Source of the DNA: Methanomassiliicoccaceae archaeon
GTDB lineage: Archaea > Thermoplasmatota > Thermoplasmata > Methanomassiliicoccales > Methanomethylophilaceae
Assembly (NCBI GenBank): GCA_034928305.1
Contig: JAYFOZ010000005.1
Coordinates: forward strand, 1 to 64,000
DNA: 64,000 nt
Direction of reading: 5' to 3'
The notes beneath the pieces were generated by a model, which saw only the letters and a program-made list of their open reading frames with translations, made no database searches and was not told where the DNA came from. The first letter of the stretch is position 1, and every line of letters begins with the position of its first letter. Made by a program: the position numbers and the translations under genes. This document shows positions 16,377-26,700 of the stretch, in pieces.

Positions 16377-18224
16377 GATCTCCTTCACGAGGATATCGTT
16401 GGCGGCCTTGCCGTCGATCTTGCCTCTGAGAGCGGCCATGACCGGCCCCATCAGAGGTCCGATGGCTTCCATGCCTCTGTTGCGGACGAAGTCTTCCCTC
16501 TCTTTTACTATCGCTGCCACTATCTTTGCCGCCTCGTCCTCTTCCACGGCCTCGAGGCCCAGCTTCGAAACGGCGGCCGAAGGATCGGTGCCTTTCGATA
16601 CCTCGCGTATGATGTCCGGGAGCGCCTCTTTAGCGAACTTGTTATGTGCCAGCATCCTGAATATCTCCATGATGGCGACATCTTGGATATCGGCTGTAAC
16701 GACGCCCTCGTGATCGAGCTCGCTGTATGTGTTGGTGAGTGTGGTTGCTATCGCCGACGCCAGTCCCCTGTATGTGCCAGCAAGCTTCTCGAAGAGCTCG
16801 TCGTTGCTCTCCCTGAGCATCTGATGTGCCTGCTGGGAATTGATGCCGTACTGGTTTACGAGCCTCTTCTCTATCTCTTCGGGAAATTCCGGCATCGATG
16901 CTCTGATCTCTGCGATTCTTTCCTCCGTTATCAGAGTTGGCGGCACATCCGTCTCCGGATACATCCTCGCGGCCCCGGGCAGCGGCCTTGAATATTTCGT
17001 AGTCCCGTCTGGCAGCGGGTCCCTGGTCTCTTCGGGTATCCCTTCGAGAGCCTCGTTGGCGCGTTCTGTTGCGGCGATGAGCGCCTCCCTGGCAGTTGCC
17101 TCCGGTGCCGCGCATATGACGAATGCATCATCTGCGGACGAGATGCCCAGGTATTCTTTCAGCGCATCGACGAACTCCTGTTCGATGCCGTAGTTGGGCA
17201 GTTCGTCCGAATGGAATATCCCCTTGACGCCGTGGGTCCTGGCGCGCTGTGCCATCTCGGAACCGAGCCTGAGTTTTCCAGAGTCGCCGTTCATAACGCC
17301 TGAGAACCCAGGAAGCTTTACGGCCAGCACCACGCCTTTTCCCTTTATGGCGCCTGTCACGATCTTCGACGGGCAGTCTCTGAAGACGTCCGTTGCGTCC
17401 ACTATCTTGGAGGAGACAGGTTTAACGCCTCTTTTGACGAGAATGTCCTTCACCGTGAGCAGCATCTTCTGCCTGTTGACCTCGTTGCGCACGAAGTCGG
17501 GCAGCATCTTCAGCTCCTGCACTCCTTTGATCTCGATACGTGCTCCGCCCGGGATCGATATGTTCAGGTCCTCTCTTATTGTCCCGATGCCGCGCTTAAC
17601 TTTTTTTGTTGCGCGTAGAAGCGAACCGAGGCGCATAGCGACCTCCATGACCTCTTCCGGCGTCCTCATGTCTGGCCCTGTTGCGACCTCTACGAGGGGG
17701 AATCCCAGGCGGTCCAGCCTGTATGTGACCTCGTTGCCCTTCGTCTCTATCTTCCTGGCCGCGTCCTCTTCCAGACAGACCGACAGAATGGATATCTTCT
17801 TGCCGTTGACGTCCACTTCTCCGCCGGTGGCCACAAGCGCGGTCCTCTGGAAACCCGACGTGTTCGATCCGTCGACCACTATCTTCCTCATGAAGTGGAT
17901 CTCGTCGGTTATGTCGGAGTTGAGCATTGCCGAGAACATGAGCGACGTCTCCATCGCCTCCTTGTTGACCTCGTGCGGCGGCTCCTCGTCGAGGTCTACC
18001 AAACATGAGGCCCCATGGCAGCACTGATACCTGAAGCCCATATGCCTCTGGAACTGCGCCAGTGCGGCGCGGTCGACCTCTCCCATCTCGCTCGTCGTCG
18101 GTCTGAGTTTGCGGAAATGGGCACCGAACCCCTCATCGCAGAGTATGGTGTCGCAGGAGCAGAACAGCTTCTTCGTGTCAAGCTGCTGGTGTATCTCGAT
18201 GCCACACATCATTTCGTAGTCCAT
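16359..18224 (-). CDS. gatE: Glutamyl-tRNA(Gln) amidotransferase subunit E
   Basis: A 621-residue archaeal GatE. With GatD it converts Glu-tRNA(Gln) to Gln-tRNA(Gln). The start MDYEMMCGIEIHQQLDTKKLFCSC is the family N-terminus. Further marks are PLVEVATGPDMRTPEEV, GIGTIREDLNISI and ELKMLPDFVRNEVNRQ in the catalytic core, the AspRS-like insertion around residues 280-400, and the C-terminal YqeY-like helical tail ending GKAANDILVKEISKLIG. The ATG at 18224 overlaps the gatD stop (ATGA) and is preceded by AGGAGG. Longer frames upstream are read-through of gatD in the wrong frame. Confidence 0.96.
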   Translation of the reverse strand: MDYEMMCGIEIHQQLDTKKLFCSCDTILCDEGFGAHFRKLRPTTSEMGEVDRAALAQFQRHMGFRYQCCHGASCLVDLDEEPPHEVNKEAMETSLMFSAMLNSDITDEIHFMRKIVVDGSNTSGFQRTALVATGGEVDVNGKKISILSVCLEEDAARKIETKGNEVTYRLDRLGFPLVEVATGPDMRTPEEVMEVAMRLGSLLRATKKVKRGIGTIREDLNISIPGGARIEIKGVQELKMLPDFVRNEVNRQKMLLTVKDILVKRGVKPVSSKIVDATDVFRDCPSKIVTGAIKGKGVVLAVKLPGFSGVMNGDSGKLRLGSEMAQRARTHGVKGIFHSDELPNYGIEQEFVDALKEYLGISSADDAFVICAAPEATAREALIAATERANEALEGIPEETRDPLPDGTTKYSRPLPGAARMYPETDVPPTLITEERIAEIRASMPEFPEEIEKRLVNQYGINSQQAHQMLRESNDELFEKLAGTYRGLASAIATTLTNTYSELDHEGVVTADIQDVAIMEIFRMLAHNKFAKEALPDIIREVSKGTDPSAAVSKLGLEAVEEDEAAKIVAAIVKEREDFVRNRGMEAIGPLMGPVMAALRGKIDGKAANDILVKEISKLIG

Positions 18225-19516
18225 CAGGCCAGCCTCCTGTCGCCTGTCTCGCCCGCAATGGGCATTTCCATCAGTCCGACTGCCTGTTCCCTGCTCCCGG
18301 AGTTGGCCATGGCCCACATGAGCTTGACATATGCCGTCTCCGGCAGCATGTCGCCCACTGATACCGCACCGGCGGAAAGCATATCCCTTCCCGTGTTGTA
18401 GACGTTCAGATTCGTAGCGCCTCCCAGGCACTGGGAGGTCATGACCACTATCGTCCCTGAATCGCTGGCCTTCTTTATCGCGGGAATCATGTTCTCGTTC
18501 ACATGACCGAGGCCCGAGCCTGCGATCACGACTCCTTTGCTTCTGACCATGATATCGGTGAAAATGTCCGGGTCCATTCCCGGATATGACTGCAAGAGGA
18601 TGCATCTGCCCTCCATTCCCGTTTTGGCGACCGCCTTTCCGTCCGATACTTCGCGTCCTGGGCCCGAAAACTCGATTTTTCCATCGGCATCGATGTGCGC
18701 CACGGCTGGTGCGTTGATACTGTGGAACGCGTCGCGCCTGGATGTGTGCATCTTCCTTACGCGGGTCCCGAGGTGTACCGCGAACGAGTCGTCGCTATGT
18801 GTGTCGTGCATTATCACGAATACGCCTGCCCTGTTACCGTCCACGCAGAACCTGGCACTTGCCGTCATGTTGCCTGTGGCATCGGAAGAGGGCCGGTCCG
18901 AGGACCTCTGCGCCCCCACGAGAACGACCGGCTTGGGCACCTCTCCCAACATGAAGGATAACGCCGCGGCGGTGTATCCCATAGTGTCCGTGCCGTGGGG
19001 TATTATTATGCCGTCCGCTCCGTCGTTAATCGCCTCGGATACTGCTTCGGCGAGCTTCTGCCAATGTTCCACGTTCATATTTTCTGAGAAAATGGAGAAA
19101 AGCACGCGCGCTTCGATGTTCGCTATTTCCCTGAGCTCCGGCATTGCGTTAACGAGCTCCGATGTCGATAGGGCTGGCTGAACGGCCCCCGTCCTGTAGT
19201 CGACGTAGGAGGCTATAGTGCCGCCGGTGCCTATGAGGACAAGTTTCTTCAGTCCTTTCTTCGGCTCGTTCGCCGCGAGGTTCGTCTTCTTCCCGGACGG
19301 CCTCTCCACCACCTGGACCGCGGAGTCCTGGTACATTCTGACGCCCACGTTATATCCGCTCTTCAATTTCAGCACGAGTATGTCCGGGGCGCTGAGGTCG
19401 TGATGGGGCATCATCGTACCTGTGTACATGCGGCCTTTCGAAGTGACGGTAAGTCTGCAACCCTCCGACGCATCTACAGATGCCAGGAGTCTGGATAATG
19501 ATTCTGAATAGCTCAT
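18224..19516 (-). CDS. gatD: Glutamyl-tRNA(Gln) amidotransferase subunit D
   Basis: A 430-residue L-asparaginase-like subunit that releases ammonia from glutamine for GatE. An N-terminal beta-barrel domain (residues about 1-75) precedes the amidase core with LIGTGGTIAS at 94-103 (catalytic threonine) and IIPHGTDTMGYTA for the second active-site set. Length is normal. Translationally coupled to gatE by an ATGA overlap. Confirms the indirect, archaeal route to Gln-tRNA. Confidence 0.96.
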   Translation of the reverse strand: MSYSESLSRLLASVDASEGCRLTVTSKGRMYTGTMMPHHDLSAPDILVLKLKSGYNVGVRMYQDSAVQVVERPSGKKTNLAANEPKKGLKKLVLIGTGGTIASYVDYRTGAVQPALSTSELVNAMPELREIANIEARVLFSIFSENMNVEHWQKLAEAVSEAINDGADGIIIPHGTDTMGYTAAALSFMLGEVPKPVVLVGAQRSSDRPSSDATGNMTASARFCVDGNRAGVFVIMHDTHSDDSFAVHLGTRVRKMHTSRRDAFHSINAPAVAHIDADGKIEFSGPGREVSDGKAVAKTGMEGRCILLQSYPGMDPDIFTDIMVRSKGVVIAGSGLGHVNENMIPAIKKASDSGTIVVMTSQCLGGATNLNVYNTGRDMLSAGAVSVGDMLPETAYVKLMWAMANSGSREQAVGLMEMPIAGETGDRRLA

Positions 19517-19605
19517 TTGAACGCCCCCTCATCATGCTTCGTCTTTATGACTTTTGCTAGGCGCTAGTGGGTAACATTATTACGGGCCATGGTATTGACC
19601 GTTGC

Positions 19606-20256
19606 ATGCACTTCGTACAAGTGGGCATGGAATACGACGTTCTCAAAGAGAACGCGAAACTGGCCCATAAGAATTACCGCCTCCTGAAGGAGCACGGGAT
19701 AAAGTCCGTGGATTTCATGGGGTCCATCGGCTCGGGCAAGACCACCCTCATAATAAAACTGGCCGAGAAGCTGAAGGCAAAGGGGCTCAGAGTTTGCGCC
19801 ATCGCCGGCGATGTGACAGGGGACGACGATTTCGCCAGGATGGAAAAATCCGGAATGGATGCAATTAACTGCAATACCGGTTCAGAATGCCATTTGGACG
19901 CCAATCTGGTTGCAAAGGCCCTGGAAAAGATCGACCTGGACAAATACGACGTCCTTTTCATAGAAAACGTAGGAAACCTCGTATGCCCCGCGGATTTCCC
20001 GCTCGGTACCGACTACAGGGCGGTCGTGATATCCACCACAGAGGGGGACGACATGGTGAGGAAGCATCACAGCATCTTCCTGCACTCCGACCTCGCCATC
20101 CTGAACAAGATGGATATAGCCGACGCCGTGGGCGTAGATCCGAAAGTCATATTGGAAGACTACAGCAAGTTGACCGGCGGCCTGAAAGCAATGTACACAT
20201 GCAGCGCTAAGAAAGACCAGGGCGTGGACGATATCATCGCCGCCCTGAAACTGTGA
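19606..20256 (+). CDS. hypB: Hydrogenase nickel incorporation GTPase HypB
   Basis: A 216-residue SIMIBI-class GTPase that delivers nickel to NiFe-hydrogenase precursors. The P-loop GSIGSGKTT lies at residues 39-47, the metal-site region has NCNTGSECHLDA, the Walker B-type segment is DVLFIENVGNLVCPADF, and the base-recognition motif is NKMD. It lacks the N-terminal histidine-rich stretch of many bacterial forms, as usual in archaea. The ATG at 19606 is preferred over an upstream GTG (19567). purD follows after 10 bases. Confidence 0.93.
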   Translation: MHFVQVGMEYDVLKENAKLAHKNYRLLKEHGIKSVDFMGSIGSGKTTLIIKLAEKLKAKGLRVCAIAGDVTGDDDFARMEKSGMDAINCNTGSECHLDANLVAKALEKIDLDKYDVLFIENVGNLVCPADFPLGTDYRAVVISTTEGDDMVRKHHSIFLHSDLAILNKMDIADAVGVDPKVILEDYSKLTGGLKAMYTCSAKKDQGVDDIIAALKL

Positions 20257-20266
20257 GGCACCCAAG

Positions 20267-21589
20267 ATGAGAATTCTCACTATAGGCGGAGGCGGCAGGG
20301 AGTGCGCCGCGGCGGATGCCTTCCACAGGGCCGGTTCGGACATTTACGCCGTGATGAAGAATGCCAATCCCGGCATCATTTGCAGGGCGAAGAAATACCT
20401 GCTTGTCGACGAAAAGGACATTGCGGCGATATGCAAGTTCGCAAAGGAGAATATAATCGAGCTTGCCTTCGTCGGGCCCGAGGCACCGCTGGAGGTCGGA
20501 ATAGTCGACGCTCTTGAGAAGGAAGGAATACCTTGCGCCTCGCCGACTAAGGCCGCGGCAAGGATCGAAACGTCCAAATCGTTCATGAGGGAACTGGTCC
20601 GCAAGCACAAGGTGGACGGTAACCTGGGGTATGCCGCTTTCGACAACCCCGCGGATACAGAGGCGTACCTTAAGAAGGTGGACTACCAGATAGTGGTCAA
20701 GCCGATAGGCCTCACAGGCGGAAAGGGCGTCAAGGTGGAAGGAGAGCACCTCCACACTCTCAAGGACATAATGGGCTACGTCAACGAGATATTCGACCAG
20801 AACATCGGGGGCTCCGGCGTTATCATCGAAGAGAAAGCCGTAGGGGAGGAGTTCACACAGATGGCTTTCTGCGACGGAAAGACCGTCGCGCCGATGCCTC
20901 TGGTACAGGACCACAAGAGGGCCTACGAGGGTGATGTGGGACCCAACACGGGCGGCATGGGCTCGTATTCGGACGCGGACCACCTGCTTCCTTTTATCGG
21001 GGATGAGGACCGCAAAAGATCACTGGCCATAATGAGACAGATAATCTCGGCCATGTCGGAGGAGGGGTGCCCGTACCGCGGGGTCATGTACGGACAATTT
21101 ATGCTCACAAAGGACGGACCTAAGATCATCGAGATAAACGCTAGGTTCGGAGACCCGGAGGCGATGAACGTGCTGCCCATACTCGAAGACAACTTCGAAA
21201 GAATCTGCTGGGACATGGCGAAGGGCACGCTATCGGAAAGCATCAGGTTCGCGAAAAAAGCGACCGTCTGCAAATACGTAGTACCGCGCGGATACGGCAC
21301 AAAGCCCGAATCCGGTCATGAAATATCGGTCGACATGGAAGCGGTGAAGAGAAGCGGCGCCGAGGCGTTCTATGCGAACGTCGAGATGATAGATGATAAA
21401 GTGTTCACCGGCACCTCGAGGGCGATAGGCATAGTGGGCATTGACAAAACACTGGAAGAGGCGGACTGGAACTGCGAGACCGCGCTTACGTTCGTGGAAG
21501 GCGATGCCATCTACGTGAGGCATGACATCGGCACCCGCGAGCTGGTCCAGCGCAGGGTCGACCATATGAGAGAGATCCTCGGGGAATGA
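20267..21589 (+). CDS. purD: Phosphoribosylamine--glycine ligase PurD
   Basis: A 440-residue ATP-grasp enzyme that joins glycine to phosphoribosylamine in purine synthesis. The N-terminal MRILTIGGGGRECAAADAF, the central FVGPEAPLEVGIVDAL, the ATP-grasp core IVVKPIGLTGGKGV and the metal-binding EINARFGDPEAMNVLP are all present. The N-terminal glycine loop has the form GGGGRE, like bacterial GGGGREHA. It lies between hypB and truA with short or overlapping junctions, so the unit is likely one transcript. Confidence 0.96.
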   Translation: MRILTIGGGGRECAAADAFHRAGSDIYAVMKNANPGIICRAKKYLLVDEKDIAAICKFAKENIIELAFVGPEAPLEVGIVDALEKEGIPCASPTKAAARIETSKSFMRELVRKHKVDGNLGYAAFDNPADTEAYLKKVDYQIVVKPIGLTGGKGVKVEGEHLHTLKDIMGYVNEIFDQNIGGSGVIIEEKAVGEEFTQMAFCDGKTVAPMPLVQDHKRAYEGDVGPNTGGMGSYSDADHLLPFIGDEDRKRSLAIMRQIISAMSEEGCPYRGVMYGQFMLTKDGPKIIEINARFGDPEAMNVLPILEDNFERICWDMAKGTLSESIRFAKKATVCKYVVPRGYGTKPESGHEISVDMEAVKRSGAEAFYANVEMIDDKVFTGTSRAIGIVGIDKTLEEADWNCETALTFVEGDAIYVRHDIGTRELVQRRVDHMREILGE

Positions 21590-22362
21590 CGCGAATCGCA
21601 GTAAAGGTCGCCTACCTTGGCGAGGGCTTCTCAGGTTCTCAGATACAGCCCGGGCTGCGCACTGTGGAGGGCGAGATAGGGTCCAATCTGGAGGTCATAT
21701 GCAACACGACCGCGGAAGAGCTGAACCTGAAGCTTTCGAGCAGGACCGACCGGGGCGTCAACGCACTGGCTAATGTCGCCGTTTTCAGTACGGTGTTCGA
21801 AAACTACGAAGTGCTCCTCAGGGCCTTGAACGCGGTTTCCAAAGGGATCTACTATCGCTCTTACACTGTTGTCCCCGAAGATTTTAACCCCAGGTATGCG
21901 GACCTTCGTATGTACCGCTACGTCATACCTTCCGAGGGCATAGATCCGGTACGCGCCCGCGACTGTGCTTCCATTTTCGTGGGGGAACATGATTTTATCC
22001 GTTTCTGTAAATACGATAACAAGCCGACCATTGGGAATGTTGAATCGGCAGACATATGGAAAGAGGGCGAAATGCTGATATTCGACTGCAGTGCCAGATT
22101 TTTTCTTTGGAATCAGGTGCGCCGTATGATGTCGGCGATCGCTGCGGTGGGAAGGGGCGATGCCGAGAATGACGACGTATTAAGGGCGCTGAGCGGCGAA
22201 GATATAAGCTTCGGCGTCGCACGTGCGGACGCCCTGACCCTAAGGGATGTGGTCTACAAAGATCTGGATTTCAAAGTACCGGATGCGGCCATGTTCGATA
22301 CCAAGGTAAAAGAAGAGCTGTTCCGCAGCAGACTGAGGGAGTCTTTCTTCACTTCCCTTTAA
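21586..22362 (+). CDS. truA: tRNA pseudouridine synthase TruA
   Basis: A 258-residue TruA that makes pseudouridine at positions 38-40 of tRNA anticodon arms. The catalytic Asp55 is in SSRTDRGVNALANV, and further family blocks are NPRYADLRMYRYVIP and FLWNQVRRMMSAI. The start overlaps the purD stop by 4 bases (ATGA). Size is typical of archaeal TruA. Confidence 0.95.
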   Translation: MTRIAVKVAYLGEGFSGSQIQPGLRTVEGEIGSNLEVICNTTAEELNLKLSSRTDRGVNALANVAVFSTVFENYEVLLRALNAVSKGIYYRSYTVVPEDFNPRYADLRMYRYVIPSEGIDPVRARDCASIFVGEHDFIRFCKYDNKPTIGNVESADIWKEGEMLIFDCSARFFLWNQVRRMMSAIAAVGRGDAENDDVLRALSGEDISFGVARADALTLRDVVYKDLDFKVPDAAMFDTKVKEELFRSRLRESFFTSL

Positions 22363-22386
22363 ACAACCCGAGAGATATATGGTCGC

Positions 22387-22971
22387 ATGGAAGGGCTTTC
22401 GGACGGTTTGACGTCGGCTTCGGATTACTTCGGCCGTGCAGAGGAACGCAGAGAATATGCGATCAGGTCTTCACGCGAGATCATCAGAAGGTCGAAGAAA
22501 ATAATCCATTCCATACATGAGGGGGATGATTATTCCCTCGATGCAGAAAAAATCTCCCGAGAAGTGCGTACTATGGTCTCCGACCTGAAGGATGAAACAT
22601 ACCTCCTTTATTCCGGGCCCGCGGCAGATGCCATGTCAGAGTATGCCGAGGCCGCAATTCTGGGCGGAATGCTGAAAAACGGAGCGGTTCCATCCCATGA
22701 AACGCTGGGAATACCCGAACCTTCCTGGGCACTGGGTCTTGCGGATACTGTCGGCGAGCTCAGACGCATCGTGCTAAAACGGCTTATGGCCGGGGAGATC
22801 GAGATGGCGTTATCCGCATACAGTATGATGGAAGAGGTCACCGACGGGATACTTTTGTTCGACGTCCCTGACGCTGTTGTACCGATGAGAAGGAAACAGG
22901 ACATAGCCAGAGGCGTTATGGAACGTACCCGTTCCGACATAGCCATAGCTATGGTCATGTCAAAGAAATGA
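22387..22971 (+). CDS. Translin-family RNA-binding protein
   Basis: A 194-residue all-helical protein. It has the translin outline: an N-terminal helix with EERREYAIRSSREIIRRSKKIIHSIHEGD, a middle segment ending in LADTVGELRRIVLKRLMAGE, and the conserved C-terminal block DAVVPMRRKQDIARGVMERTRSDI. Eukaryotic translin/TRAX forms a nucleic-acid-binding barrel with RNase activity; archaeal homologues form octamers and are poorly understood. It closes the hypB-purD-truA run and ends before a hairpin. Confidence 0.85.
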   Translation: MEGLSDGLTSASDYFGRAEERREYAIRSSREIIRRSKKIIHSIHEGDDYSLDAEKISREVRTMVSDLKDETYLLYSGPAADAMSEYAEAAILGGMLKNGAVPSHETLGIPEPSWALGLADTVGELRRIVLKRLMAGEIEMALSAYSMMEEVTDGILLFDVPDAVVPMRRKQDIARGVMERTRSDIAIAMVMSKK

Positions 22972-22977
22972 AAAATA

Positions 22978-22995
22978 AGCGGGGTTTCCCCCGCT
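22978..22995. terminator. Hairpin between convergent genes
   Basis: AGCGGGG and CCCCGCT form a 7-base-pair stem with loop TTTC. It follows the translin stop by 6 bases and lies just beyond the end of the minus-strand surface-protein gene, so it may end both transcripts. Confidence 0.5.
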
Positions 22996-23002
22996 AAGTA
23001 AT

Positions 23003-23785
23003 TTAACGCCTTCCCTTTGGTTTTCCGAAGTTCTTGACGGGCTTGCGATAGATGAATATCAGCACTATGACTAATACGATGAACAGGAGTGCGATCAGAA
23101 CCGTCGCAATCTGATAGTCGTCGTGGCCGATATAGAACACGCTCTCCTGATTCAGTCCCGTGACTGTGACCATGGATGTTTCGCTTACCGCCTTGTATGT
23201 GTGCTTCCCGGATGACAGAGTGTCGGTAACCCACTCGAAGGTAGCCGTGTCGGTCTCGCCGGGCGCAATGTCGCTGACCGTCGTCTCGCTGTCCGGTACT
23301 GCTTTGCCGTCGACGATAAAGCTGACCGTGAGCGAGCTCAGCGTAACGTTACCGTTGTTGGTTATTTCGGCCTTAAGGGTTACAGGCACTACGACCTTGA
23401 CGGATGCATAGCTCGAACCGCTGACATCTATCTCTTCGGTGCCGACTGTTACGGTGCCGCTGTATTCAACGACCAGCTTGTATGTTCCTGCAGTGTCGGG
23501 CGCGGTCACCTTGATGGTCTTGGTGCCGTTGGCGGTATACGTTCCTGTGGACGGAGATGCTCCGCCCGTCATCTTTTCACCGCTGGAATTCAGCAGATAT
23601 GCTGTGAACGTCACGGACATCGAGCTGAAGCTGCCTTCGTAGTAGAATGGTGCCTCGTACGATATCGTGCCTTCGGTCTTCACGATGTATCCGTCGACCG
23701 GGGTCACGTTAAAATATTCCGCGTCCGAATCGTCCGCTGTCACAAGGCATACGCCGGCGACCATCAGGAGCGATATCACTCCCAT
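23003..23785 (-). CDS. Secreted membrane-anchored protein with CARDB-like domains
   Basis: A 260-residue surface protein. An N-terminal hydrophobic segment (VISLLMVAGVCLVTA, followed by DDSDAEYF) is a likely signal peptide. Two beta-sandwich modules follow; the second (AEITNNGNVTLSSLTVSFIVDGKAV, then ETTVSDIAPGETDTATFEW) has the CARDB adhesion-domain pattern. A C-terminal transmembrane helix (TVLIALLFIVLVIVLIFIY) and a basic tail anchor it. It starts 8 bases after the STT3-like gene and is surely co-transcribed. Probably an external structural or adhesion partner of that protein. Confidence 0.75.
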   Translation of the reverse strand: MGVISLLMVAGVCLVTADDSDAEYFNVTPVDGYIVKTEGTISYEAPFYYEGSFSSMSVTFTAYLLNSSGEKMTGGASPSTGTYTANGTKTIKVTAPDTAGTYKLVVEYSGTVTVGTEEIDVSGSSYASVKVVVPVTLKAEITNNGNVTLSSLTVSFIVDGKAVPDSETTVSDIAPGETDTATFEWVTDTLSSGKHTYKAVSETSMVTVTGLNQESVFYIGHDDYQIATVLIALLFIVLVIVLIFIYRKPVKNFGKPKGRR

Positions 23786-23793
23786 TATCGAGA

Positions 23794-26700
23794 TTACTTT
23801 CTGCGTCTGAACACCCCCCTCTTAGATCCGAGCCAGACGATCATTACGATCAGGACGACGCTGAGCAGAAGCAAAATCCAGAACGCGTTCTGGACCGCAT
23901 TTCCGGTCTGGTATACATTGTCCCCTGAAGCAGATACCGAAGACTCGAGCACTGCGTCCTGTTTCGTCACATCGAACTCGACGGTTGTAACGGGCGAACC
24001 GGACGACGGTGAAACTTCCACCTTTATGTTTATTTCCGGAATCTCCGTGCTCGAACCGTCCACACTGATCAGCTTCACATAGACCGTAGTGTAGGCGTAT
24101 CCCGCGACGGGGAACTTGGTCGTAGAATCAGCACTGATGAGCTTTCCGTCCCCGTCCGATACTGTATACAGCCAACCGGAAGGAACACCGGTTACCGTCA
24201 GCTTTGCGTACATCATGTAGTTCGCATCGTTCCTTATCGTCACCGCATACATGTACTCATAGTCGTTGACCGCGTCCGAGCTTGCGCCATCGTCGGTTGC
24301 AACCATCACTGTTACGTTGTCGACCGCCGCGATATCCACGACATATCCGCTGGGCATCTGGCACGTCGCCTGTGTTGTGCCATTGAGGTCTGTAAGCGAG
24401 ACTTTCATCTCCGGATCGCCGTCCCCTACTTTAAGCGGGTCCAGCCATCCCCATACTTCCACTGTTTCGGCCCCTGAACCATCCACCGTGACGGTGTAGG
24501 ATTTGTCGAGCTGCCACGGACCGACGGCCGAGACGGCATATGTCTTGGTGCCGGTAGAATCGACGGAAGGCGTCACGTCGAGTGTGAACGAGAATGTTCC
24601 ATCGGCGGACGGCGCGAGAGTGCTCGCGTCGACCTCGATCGTGAGGGCCGCATCCGAATCGGCCACAGAAATCCCGTCTCCTGTCAATTCGGCGTTAACG
24701 GTGTTCGTCTTGGTCGAATCGATTGTTGCATTCACTGACCCGGTGTAGCTGTATTCGCTGGAGCTGATGGTTTTCGTCACGTCGAAAGTAATCGTCACAG
24801 CCCCGATGTCTCCGGGAACCTCTATTTCGTAGGCTCCGTCCGAGACGGAGGCGAATAGGGTCTGTCCGGATGCCGATATGACAGCTGTACCGCTCCCTGC
24901 GACTCCGACGTATCCCTTGAGCGTGACCGCGTCCTTCAAGGTCCATGCTGGGTTGTCGAGAGCTGAACCGTCGTAGTAAGCGTATGCAACCTGGGTGTCC
25001 GTCTCTGCTTTGAACAGATACTTTCCGGACTCCAACAGGTAGTATCCTGTGCCTAAGTTAACCTCGTAGTATTCAGCATCTTCGTTGTCTGGGTCCGCCG
25101 TCACCGTGACTGTGGCCCCTGTGAGAGCGGGCACCTCGACCTTCGACATATTCTCTACTTTTGTGTCGGCGACGGTGTACATTGTGTTGTGTCCAGCTCC
25201 AGCGTAAACTTTGACCTCGCTGTATGTGTAAACTCCTGCGTTCTCTTCTATGCAGAAATATGTTCCCGGTGCCACAGCGGCCGATGCGCCCGCGGCTATC
25301 TCATAGTCTGCCGTGTCCGAAGTTGCGGACGTCAGCAACCATGTGTTATCCGTCGGGGTTATGCTCTGGGAATTTACAGTGCTACCGGTAACGGTACCGA
25401 TGTTGAAAGACGCCGTGGCATTCTCGGTGCTGGCCGCAATGGATTTTGTAAGGTCTGACCAGGTCATCGCTGAATCGCTGGATCCCGCTATGAGGATCTC
25501 AGCAGTTACGCCGTCGGGTATCTGTATCACCGCTTTGCCTTCGGAATTCGTCATCCCGTAGATTACCTCGCCGGTTCCCAGAGTTACCTTTACCTCTCTG
25601 AACGCCAGGCCTTTCTGGCCGTCCGTACCGGAACTGAAGGTCAGGGTCACGGTGAGCTTCCGGCCGTCTCCGGTCTCAAGCTCTCCCAGGTCCGCTCCGG
25701 CGGTTATAGTGACCGTCTTTATGAGACACGAACCGTCGCTTCCGACCGCGCACACGGTGTAGTCGCCAGCAGGCAGTTTTCCGCTTATGTTGCCTTCATC
25801 GTCCGCGGTGTAGCCCATCGTCACACCGTTGTCGCCGAAGAACGTTACAGTCCCGGAGATCGCCTCGCCGGACGAGGACATTAGCGTAGCGGTGAAGTCG
25901 ACGACAGAACCGATATCTGTATACGTGCCAGATTCCACATCGTACGTCTTCACAACGCTGCCGTCGTAGAGAGTGAATGTGGAATCTCCTATGCTGGGCA
26001 GGTTCGCTACTCCGGAAGTTGCGTTCACCGATGAATATCCGGGTGCCATAACCGTAATGATTCCGGTCATTCCGGACCCGGTCTCGACGTCGCCGTAAAC
26101 GGTGATCTTCGCACTGACTGTGGAGGTACTGACCGTTGCGCTGGATGATGTACCTACCTTATCCTTGGCATATACGACGTACTGCCCCGAATAGGTGACC
26201 CCTGTGATGGACGACATCACCGATATGTCGACTTTGCCGTAAACGTCTGTAAGGGCAGTCGCCTCGTATATCGATCCGTCGAGCAGGCTCTGGGCTACAA
26301 CCTGTATATCTTTCAGCGGAGCGCCGTACTGGTCGGTGACGGTCACAGATATCTCGCCTTCGGGCTCGATGTCTATTCCGGAGTTGTTTCCGGGATATAT
26401 TGTAACCGTCTGCGTGCCCAGCGTGTATGTGCCGAGGGTCGCGGTCAATGTGTATTTATCCGAGGGCATCGCCGGGAACGTGTATTCGCCGCTGGCGTTA
26501 GAGTCGACCGTCACACTCGTTCCGGAATACAGCCCTGTGGCCGTGACCTTTACAGAGCTGGTGACTCCTGTCACGGTTCCGGAGATCGTGGATGCAGTTA
26601 TATCCGTTGCGACCGCCGGGTCTGTGATGGTCTCCACGAACGTGCCGCCGACCGTCAGATCTGTCCCTGTGTATACTCTGATCTCGTAATTTCCAGAAGT

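Noticed and set aside
18225-18605. Upstream extension of gatE by 127 codons
   Set aside because: It is gatD read in another frame (rich in Arg, Gly and His); the family start and ribosome site are at 18224.
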